From positions 1-11,331 of the forward strand of contig JAITKE010000058.1 of the NCBI GenBank assembly GCA_031278595.1: 11,331 nt of DNA. Direction: 5' to 3'. A model generated the notes under the pieces. That model searched no databases, was not told the origin of the DNA, and saw only the letters and a program-made list of their open reading frames with translations. A program made the position numbers and the translations under genes. This DNA comes from Puniceicoccales bacterium (GTDB taxonomy: Bacteria > Verrucomicrobiota > Verrucomicrobiia > Opitutales > JAIRLG01). How positions within the stretch are numbered: position 1 is the stretch's first letter; the number at the start of each line of letters is the position of its first letter. Positions 6,295 to 11,331 of this stretch are shown piece by piece.

Positions 6295-6723
6295 CTATTC
6301 CACGTGAATTTTTTGGCGCTCTCCTCTTCGGATCGCATAACAGGCCTCTCGATATTTTTTATAGACAGAATTGACAAAATTATCAAAATCTTGTTCTGGT
6401 GAGATGCAGCGATATCCTCCTTCCATTGGCGAAAGACGAGAGCGTGGATCCTGTCTATCCCTTTCGAGCATAGCATTTTTCTCTCGTATCATTTCTTCTA
6501 TTTCTTTAAGCACCCCGACCACTTCCAAATCGTAATGGGTAAGGTCTCTTTTGGGAGGTTCCGGTCCTCTTTCGTAGGTTGTAATCCCTATTGTTGCGCT
6601 CCGCCTTATAATTTCGTGCAAGATGTCTTCCAAAGCCCAGTCCGCAAACGCCGAGGCCGGAAACCACAAACAACTGCAGCAGAGGGCGCAGCTGAAGATT
6701 AATTTTCTCATTTTAGTATTCAT
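6295..6723 (-). CDS. Putative exported protein of unknown function, 142 aa
   Basis: I do not recognise a family. The N-terminus (MRKLIFSCALCCSCLWFPAS, from the second Met at 6711) is a classic signal peptide with probable cleavage after AFA, giving a mature protein of about 115 residues. The mature part is charged and probably helical (VVGVLKEIEEMIREKNAML), with two cysteines near the C-terminus (YRC and EAC) that could form a disulfide. ATG 6723 and ATG 6711 are both possible starts; neither has a strong ribosome binding site. It is the first gene of the AT-rich cluster, follows the groEL terminator, and is closed by its own terminator. Confidence 0.72.
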   Translation of the reverse strand: MNTKMRKLIFSCALCCSCLWFPASAFADWALEDILHEIIRRSATIGITTYERGPEPPKRDLTHYDLEVVGVLKEIEEMIREKNAMLERDRQDPRSRLSPMEGGYRCISPEQDFDNFVNSVYKKYREACYAIRRGERQKIHVE

Positions 6724-6772
6724 AATAAGTACAATTAAGGTTAGCGAAAGGCCCTGATTGGCCCGTGGGGGA

Positions 6773-6803
6773 AGTATACTGGCCTTCGAAAAAAAAGGAT
6801 CAA
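6773..6803 (-). promoter_or_regulatory. Candidate promoter of the 142-aa gene
   Basis: On the minus strand TATACT (6773-6778) is a good -10 hexamer about 50 bases before the start codon. TTGATC (6798-6803) lies 19 bases upstream as a possible but loosely spaced -35. A GGCC-N6-GGCC dyad at 6751-6764 lies just downstream. Confidence 0.35.
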
Positions 6804-6831
6804 ACGATGGGCAAAAATACCCTGTCTTTTA

Positions 6832-6867
6832 CGGCTTTTATATTTTTGTTCGCGGCTTTTATATTTT
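6832..6867. repeat. 15-bp direct repeat with a 21-bp period
   Basis: CGGCTTTTATATTTT occurs at 6832-6846 and at 6853-6867, exactly two DNA helical turns apart. It lies upstream of the 142-aa gene promoter. Tandem sites on one DNA face are typical of regulator binding, but no regulator can be named. Confidence 0.6.
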
Positions 6868-6912
6868 GCCGAGTCCGCCGGTGGGACAACTTAAGGAGCG
6901 CAAAAATAAGAA
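6868..6912. repeat. Intergenic repeat of about 45-50 bp, copy 2
   Basis: This is the partner of 4837-4886, ending in the identical 18 bases GGAGCGCAAAAATAAGAA. The CGCAAAAATAA core recurs once more at 6922-6932, where on the minus strand it forms the T tract of the groEL terminator. Confidence 0.75.
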
Positions 6913-6923
6913 TAATGGAAACG

Positions 6924-6957
6924 CAAAAATAAAAAGGACCTTCCGAAGAAGGCCCTT
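6924..6957 (-). terminator. Rho-independent terminator of the dnaK-groES-groEL operon
   Basis: On the minus strand AAGGGCCTTC and GAAGGTCCTT form a 10-bp stem (one G-U pair) closed by a TTCG tetraloop, the very stable C(UUCG)G type, followed by a T-rich run (TTTATTTTTGCG). It begins 56 bases after the groEL stop codon. Confidence 0.88.
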
Positions 6958-7013
6958 CGCTTGAAGGAATGGATAAAGAAACTCTCTAGAGATGTTATGG
7001 AAAGCTTATCGCC

Positions 7014-8651
7014 TTACATCATATCTCCCATGCCGCCACCCATACCGCCGCCGGGGCCGTGGGCGCAGGCGTTCTTCTCCTCCGGAACTTCGGCGACGAT
7101 GCACTCGGTCGTGAGAAGCAGGCTGGCTACCGAAGCCGCATTCTGCAGCGCCGTACGCGTGACCTTGGTCGGGTCGACGACGCCGGAACTGAGCAGGTTC
7201 TCGCACTTCTCGCTCACGACGTTGTAGCCGTAGTGGCTGTCGCCCTTCAGCACCTGGTCGATGACCAGCGCGCCTTCCGCGCCGGCGTTCTCACAGAGCT
7301 GGTAGAGCGGGGCCTTGATGGCCCGACGCACAATGGCGACTCCGATGGCCTCGTCACCGCTCAGCTTCAGGGCGTCGAGGGTGGGGATGACGTGGATCAG
7401 AGCCGCTCCACCACCGGGGAGAATACCCTCTTCGACCGCCGCTCGGGTCGCATGCAGCGCGTCGTCGACGCGGTCCTTCTTCTCCTTCATCTCCGGTTCC
7501 GTCGCCGCCCCGATGCTGATGACGGCCACTCCTCCGGACAGCTTGGCCAGGCGTTCCTGGAGCTTTTCGCGGTCGTAGTCGGAAGTCGCCTCCTCGATCT
7601 GGTGGCGGATCAGCTTGACGCGCGCCTGGATGTCGTCCGACTTGCCGGCCCCCTCGATGATGGTGGTGGTCTCCTTCTCGATGGTCACCCGCTTGGCGCG
7701 GCCGAGGTCATCCAGCTTGATGTTCTCCAACTTGATGCCTAGGTCTTCGGTGATGAAGCGCCCGCCGGTCAGGATGGCGATGTCCTCCAGCATCGCCTTA
7801 CGCCTATCCCCAAAGCCCGGGGCCTTGACCGCGCAGACATGCAGGGTGCCGCGGATCTTGTTCACCACCAGGGCCGCCAACGCCTCGCCCTCCACATCCT
7901 CGGCGATGATCATGAGCGGCTTGCCGCTCTGGGCTACACTCTGGAGTAGAGGTAGCAAGTCGTTGAGTGAAGTGATCTTTTTCTCGTAGATGAGGATGTG
8001 GGGATTTTCCAGCACGCACTCCTGGCCGTCGGCATTGGTCACGAAGTAGGGGCTCAGATAGCCCTTGTCGAACTGCATGCCCTCGACCACCTCCAGCGAG
8101 GTCTCGATGCTCTTGGCCTCCTCGACCGTGATCGTTCCGTCCTTGCCGACCTTCTCCATCGCCTCCGCGATGATCCGACCGATCTCGGTGTCCCAATTGG
8201 CTGAAACCGTGGCCACCTGCCGGATTTCCTCCGAGGTCTCCACTTTCTTGGAAGCTTTTTTTAGCTCCTGCACGGCGACTTCGACGGCCTTGTCGATGCC
8301 CCGCTTGACCGCGATCGGGCTGGCCCCGGCCGAGACATTTTTCAGCCCCTCCCGGTAGATGGACTCGGCCAAAACCGTCGCCGTCGTCGTCCCATCACCG
8401 GCACTGTTCGAGGTCTTCGACGCCACCTCCCGTACCATCTGGGCCCCGATGTTCTCGTAGGGATCCTTCAACTCGATCTCCTTGGCCACGGTCACCCCGT
8501 CCTTGGTGATGCCCGGAACTCCGAACTTTTTTTCCAGGAGCACGTTCCGGCCCTTGGGTCCCAGGGTGACCTTGACCGCCCTGGCCAGTTTGGAAACCCC
8601 CTCCAATACCTTCTTGCGGGCTTCCTCGTCAAATATGAGTTGTTTTGCCAT
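7014..8651 (-). CDS. groEL: Chaperonin GroEL (Hsp60, 60 kDa)
   Basis: This 545-aa subunit forms the double-ring folding chamber in the cytoplasm and works with GroES in ATP-driven protein folding. The N-terminal MAKQLIFDEEARKK, VTLGPKGRNVLL and ATP-site GDGTTT (85-90) are present. The ATP-hydrolysis region DALHATRAAVEEGILPGGGAAL and the flexible GGM tail (GGGMGGGMGDMM) are also intact. Length is normal. W154 in SANWDTEIG sits where many GroELs have a small or polar residue, probably a lineage marker. The gene follows groES by 37 bp and has only a weak ribosome binding site (AAGAA), so coupling to groES translation is likely. The operon terminator follows. Confidence 0.99.
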   Translation of the reverse strand: MAKQLIFDEEARKKVLEGVSKLARAVKVTLGPKGRNVLLEKKFGVPGITKDGVTVAKEIELKDPYENIGAQMVREVASKTSNSAGDGTTTATVLAESIYREGLKNVSAGASPIAVKRGIDKAVEVAVQELKKASKKVETSEEIRQVATVSANWDTEIGRIIAEAMEKVGKDGTITVEEAKSIETSLEVVEGMQFDKGYLSPYFVTNADGQECVLENPHILIYEKKITSLNDLLPLLQSVAQSGKPLMIIAEDVEGEALAALVVNKIRGTLHVCAVKAPGFGDRRKAMLEDIAILTGGRFITEDLGIKLENIKLDDLGRAKRVTIEKETTTIIEGAGKSDDIQARVKLIRHQIEEATSDYDREKLQERLAKLSGGVAVISIGAATEPEMKEKKDRVDDALHATRAAVEEGILPGGGAALIHVIPTLDALKLSGDEAIGVAIVRRAIKAPLYQLCENAGAEGALVIDQVLKGDSHYGYNVVSEKCENLLSSGVVDPTKVTRTALQNAASVASLLLTTECIVAEVPEEKNACAHGPGGGMGGGMGDMM

Positions 8652-8688
8652 AATTCTTATAAATTTAGGTTAAACGAAGGAATTTGGT

Positions 8689-8988
8689 TTAGGCCTTGGT
8701 CTCGGTGAAGACCGCCATGACATCATCCTGGCGCAGAAGCATGTAGGTTTCGTCACCGTACTTGACTTCCGTACCGCCATACTTGCTGATCAGCACACGG
8801 TCGCCGACCTTCACTTCAAACGTGATTTCGTGACCGTGCTCATCGCGACCACCGGTTCCGAGCGCCACCACCGTAGCCTCCTGCGACTTCTCCTTGGCGG
8901 CGTCCGGAATGATGATCCCGCCTTTGACCTGTTCTTTCTCCTCGATCTGCTTGACGAGGAGACGATTTCCTAAGGGTTTTATGCTCAT
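8689..8988 (-). CDS. groES: Co-chaperonin GroES (Hsp10)
   Basis: This 99-aa protein forms the heptameric lid of the GroEL chamber. MSIKPLGNRLLVKQ opens the beta-barrel, the mobile loop that touches GroEL is around KEQVKGGIIIPDAAKEKSQ (about 19-37), and the GDRVLISKYGGTEV segment is typical. Length is normal. It lies 52 bp downstream of dnaK and 37 bp upstream of groEL. The intergenic gap has no CIRCE element (TTAGCACTC-N9-GAGTGCTAA) and no convincing promoter, so it is probably co-transcribed with dnaK. Confidence 0.99.
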   Translation of the reverse strand: MSIKPLGNRLLVKQIEEKEQVKGGIIIPDAAKEKSQEATVVALGTGGRDEHGHEITFEVKVGDRVLISKYGGTEVKYGDETYMLLRQDDVMAVFTETKA

Positions 8989-9040
8989 AGTCTCATCGAT
9001 TTTTGATTATTTGGGTTGAAAAAATGTGTGCGTAGGGTTC

Positions 9041-10996
9041 TTACTTTTTTCCGTCGACCACCTCGAAGTCGGCGTCGACTACCTTGTCCGAGTCCTCCGC
9101 CCCGGCGGCCTTGGCCGTGTCTTTCTGGTCGTGCTCGAAGGCAAAGGGCTTCTCGGCCGGTGGAGGGGGTGGGGGCGCGCTCGGGTCTTTGTAGATTTCT
9201 CGGGCCATCTCCTGAAATTTCGTGATCACCTTCTCGTAGGCCGAGCGCAATTCTTCCGCGGATGCGTCGTTGTTCTCCAGAACTTTTTTGGATTCCTCCA
9301 CAGCCGCTTCCGCCTCCTGGCGCATCTTCTCCGGCAGCTTGCTTCCCATATCCTTGAGCTGCTTCTCGGTCTGGTAGACGGTGGAGTCGAGCGTGTTGCG
9401 GATCTCGACCCGCTCCTTCTTCTTCCGGTCCTCCTCGGCATACTGATCCGCCTCTTTGCGGAAGCGCTCCACCTCCTCTTCGGACAGGCCGGAGGCCCCC
9501 GTGATGGTGATGTGCTGATCCTTGCCGGTGCCCTTGTCCTTGGCCGTGACCTTGAGGAGGCCGTTGGCGTCGATGTCGAAGGTCACCTCGATCTGCGGCA
9601 CTCCGCGTGGGGCAATGGGCAAGTCGTCCAGGCGGAAGTCCCCCAGATCCTTGTTGTCCCGGGCCATGGGCCGCTCCCCCTGCAGCACCCGGACGTCGAC
9701 GGCGGTCTGGTTGTCCGCGTAGGTGGAGAAAACCTGGGTTTTCTTGGTCGGAATCGTGGTGTTACGCTCGATCATCGGTGTCGACACCCCGCCGGCGGTC
9801 TCGATTCCCAGGGTCAGCGGAGTGACATCCAACAGAAGCACGTCGGTGACGTCACCCTTCAGTACACCGCCCTGGATGGCGGCACCGATCGCCACCACCT
9901 CGTCGGGATTGACCCCCTGGTGCGGCTCCTTGCCGGCGATCTCCCGGGCGGTTTCGATGACCTTGGCCGACCGGGTCATGCCCCCCACCAGCACCAGTTC
10001 GTGGATGTCGTCCTTCGTCAGACCGGCGTCCTTGAGACAGTTTAGCGAGGGTTGGACCGTCCGTTGGTAGAGCGCGTCGCAGATCTTTTCCAGCTGGGAA
10101 CGGCTCAGGCTTACGTTCAAATGCTTCGGCCCGCTGGCATCGGCGGTGATGAAAGGTAGGTTGATATCCGTCTGCTGGGTGGAGGACAGCGCGATCTTCG
10201 CCTTTTCCGCTTCTTCCTTCAGGCGCTGATGGGCCATGGGATCACTTCGCAGGTCGATGCCGTTGGTCCTCTTGAACTCCTCCGCCAGCCAGTCGATGAC
10301 GCATTTATCCCAGTCATCGCCGCCCAGATGGGTGTCGCCGTTGGTGGCCTTGACCTCGAAGACACCGTCGCCGATTTCCAGAACGGAGACGTCGAAGGTA
10401 CCACCGCCCAGGTCGTAGACCGCGATTTTCTCCTCCTTTTTCTTCTCGAGGCCGTAGGCGAGGGAGGCGGCCGTCGGCTCGTTGATGATCCGGAGCACCT
10501 CCAGTCCGGCGATGGTGCCCGCGTCCTTGGTCGCCTGCCGCTGGGCGTCGTTGAAATAGGCCGGCACGGTGATCACCGCCTGGGTGACTTTTTCACTCAG
10601 GTAGGATTCGGCATCGGCCTTCAACTTGGCCAACACCATCGAGGAGATCTGTTCCGGTGAAAATCGCTCCGTCTTCCCGCCCACTTCGCACTCGATCCAG
10701 GCGTCGCCGTTCTTGCCCTCCACTACTTTGTAGGGCAGGCCTTCGATCTCCTTCTTGATCTCGTTGTACCGGCGCCCGATCAGACGCTTGGCCGAAAAAA
10801 TCGTATTTTTGGGATTGGTGATCGCCTGCCGCTTGGCCGCCTGGCCCACCAGTCGCTCACCGGTTTTGGTGAAGGCCACCACCGACGGGGTCGTGCGGGC
10901 GCCCTCGGAATTCGGGATGACCACCGCCTTGCCCGCCTCCATCACGGCCATGCAGGAGTTGGTCGTCCCCAGATCAATGCCCAGTATCTTTGCCAT
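9041..10996 (-). CDS. dnaK: Chaperone DnaK (Hsp70)
   Basis: This 651-aa ATP-dependent chaperone binds exposed hydrophobic stretches of unfolded proteins in the cytoplasm. The nucleotide-binding domain carries GIDLGTTNSC, VITVPAYFNDAQRQATKDAG, NEPTAASLAYG and AVYDLGGGTFDVS. The linker region LLLDVTPLTLGIE leads into the substrate-binding domain (NTTIPTKKTQVFSTYADNQT, VTFDIDANGLL), followed by a charged helical lid. The C-terminus has a six-proline run at 608-613 and ends DADFEVVDGKK. ATG 10996 has AAGGA about 5 bases upstream. It is first in an operon with groES and groEL; grpE, dnaJ and hrcA are not adjacent, so co-chaperones must be encoded elsewhere. A sigma-54-type promoter lies just upstream. 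Confidence 0.99.
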   Translation of the reverse strand: MAKILGIDLGTTNSCMAVMEAGKAVVIPNSEGARTTPSVVAFTKTGERLVGQAAKRQAITNPKNTIFSAKRLIGRRYNEIKKEIEGLPYKVVEGKNGDAWIECEVGGKTERFSPEQISSMVLAKLKADAESYLSEKVTQAVITVPAYFNDAQRQATKDAGTIAGLEVLRIINEPTAASLAYGLEKKKEEKIAVYDLGGGTFDVSVLEIGDGVFEVKATNGDTHLGGDDWDKCVIDWLAEEFKRTNGIDLRSDPMAHQRLKEEAEKAKIALSSTQQTDINLPFITADASGPKHLNVSLSRSQLEKICDALYQRTVQPSLNCLKDAGLTKDDIHELVLVGGMTRSAKVIETAREIAGKEPHQGVNPDEVVAIGAAIQGGVLKGDVTDVLLLDVTPLTLGIETAGGVSTPMIERNTTIPTKKTQVFSTYADNQTAVDVRVLQGERPMARDNKDLGDFRLDDLPIAPRGVPQIEVTFDIDANGLLKVTAKDKGTGKDQHITITGASGLSEEEVERFRKEADQYAEEDRKKKERVEIRNTLDSTVYQTEKQLKDMGSKLPEKMRQEAEAAVEESKKVLENNDASAEELRSAYEKVITKFQEMAREIYKDPSAPPPPPPAEKPFAFEHDQKDTAKAAGAEDSDKVVDADFEVVDGKK

Positions 10997-11030
10997 AGGA
11001 TTCCTTTTGTTGGTTATCGCTTAATATAGT

Positions 11031-11047
11031 AGCAATTCTTTTGCCAA
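11031..11047 (-). promoter_or_regulatory. Candidate sigma-54 (-24/-12) promoter of dnaK
   Basis: The minus strand reads TTGGCAAAAGAATTGCT, matching the sigma-54 consensus YTGGCAYRNNNNTTGCW except for one position, with the invariant GG and GC at the correct spacing. Transcription would start near 11020, leaving a leader of about 24 bases before ATG 10996. A TATATT hexamer at 11023-11028 could serve a sigma-70 promoter, but no -35 hexamer lies at 16-18 bases from it. No CIRCE operator or heat-shock sigma-32 pattern is seen. Confidence 0.5.
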
Positions 11048-11163
11048 GGATGCAGAACGGAGAAGTTTTTTTTGTCGTGGGAGAAAATTTTCCTCCTCCC
11101 CCATTGACGGGAGGCTCGAGAGAGGTCTGGGGTAGGAGGCAGTGCCGTCCCGTGGCAGGATCT

Positions 11164-11215
11164 GGCGCCTTTGGAGCCCTGAAGGGCTCCGGGGCCCGCT
11201 GTACGGGCCTGCGCC
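11164..11215. repeat. Folded three-way-junction element next to copy B
   Basis: GGCGC at 11164-11168 pairs with GCGCC at 11211-11215. Inside are a hairpin GGAGCCC-TGAA-GGGCTCC (11173-11190) and a hairpin GGCCCG-CTGTA-CGGGCC (11193-11209). It ends 19 bases before the four-way-junction repeat copy B and looks like a smaller, looser relative, with unpaired bases at the junction. Confidence 0.6.
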
Positions 11216-11234
11216 CGAGGGGGATAGCGGTCTT

Positions 11235-11329
11235 GGGGCTGGCTTTGCCCCGAGGGAGTGGACATGCTCCACCCCCTCGGGGCGGCCCGCGCAGCGGGCC
11301 CGATTCCGGAGGAATCGAAAGCCAGCCCC
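11235..11329. repeat. Folded four-way-junction repeat, copy B
   Basis: The closing stem is GGGGCTGGCTTT (11235-11246) with AAAGCCAGCCCC (11318-11329). Hairpin 1 is 11247-11283: a 10-bp GC stem, the same A/C mismatch as copy A, then GTGGA/TCCAC and loop CATGC. Hairpin 2 is 11284-11300 with loop GCA. Hairpin 3 is 11301-11317 (CGATTCC, loop GGA, GGAATCG). Helices abut with no unpaired base. It has the same orientation as copy A and lies about 240 bp upstream of dnaK. The repeat ends two bases before the window edge. Confidence 0.9.
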
Positions 11330-11331
11330 AC

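Noticed and set aside
8989..9040. CIRCE operator or separate promoter in front of groES
   Set aside because: No TTAGCACTC-N9-GAGTGCTAA dyad or clear -35/-10 pair is present in the 52-bp gap, nor upstream of dnaK.
9026..10660. Long plus-strand open frames opposite dnaK (339 and 143 codons), and similar frames opposite groEL
   Set aside because: These are antisense shadows of GC-rich genes with strong codon bias; the dnaK and groEL translations are unambiguous.
11014..11331. Minus-strand open frames across copy B, and similar ones across copy A, sharing a GIGPA.RAA peptide pattern
   Set aside because: The similarity follows from the repeat's stem sequences. Stem changes are compensated as base pairs rather than as codons, so these are spurious proteins.
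1..11331. CRISPR array, insertion sequence, tRNA or rRNA genes
   Set aside because: No regularly spaced direct repeats of 23-45 bp, no transposase-like protein and no tRNA or rRNA signature was seen on either strand.

Overview
The window is a bacterial chromosome segment, probably from a Gram-negative. Every recognisable gene lies on the minus strand, so transcription runs from right to left. The complete dnaK, groES, groEL, prfB and xth genes are GC-rich and intact. GroEL has a GGM-type tail, and the dnaK-groES-groEL operon order together with a sigma-54-like dnaK promoter suggest a didermic lineage. My tentative guess is the PVC group (Verrucomicrobiota), but this cannot be settled from the sequence alone.

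Layout, read right to left. 11331-10997 is a noncoding region. It holds a folded GC-rich repeat (copy B, 11235-11329), a smaller folded relative (11164-11215) and the dnaK promoter. 10996-7014 is the chaperone operon dnaK-groES-groEL, closed by a UUCG-loop terminator at 6924-6957. 6723-3986 is a visibly more AT-rich accessory cluster of four small genes whose proteins start with signal-peptide-like sequences and belong to no family I recognise (142, about 173, about 216 and 261 aa). One of them is broken by two single-base frameshifts. The cluster has its own terminators, TTGACA boxes and a roughly 45-bp intergenic repeat. 3985-3641 is intergenic and carries copy A of the folded repeat (3760-3860). 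3640-2510 is prfB (release factor 2) without the usual programmed frameshift. 2509-2373 is an AT-rich spacer bounded by a 17-bp inverted repeat and containing a possible 20-aa leader peptide. 2372-1590 is xth, a DNA repair nuclease. 1500-172 is an exported solute-binding protein of the ABC_sub_bind type. 171-1 is noncoding, with GC-rich palindromes and short tandem repeats.

The chaperone genes form one functional unit: Hsp70 plus the Hsp60/Hsp10 cage. prfB and xth are unrelated housekeeping genes. The accessory cluster has no known role.

The most striking signal is the two-copy folded repeat. Each copy can fold into an exact four-way junction (a closing 12-bp stem and three hairpins) with no unpaired base at the junction. 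Several stem positions differ between the copies on both sides at once, so pairing is preserved. This looks like selection on structure, and I know no named family that matches it.
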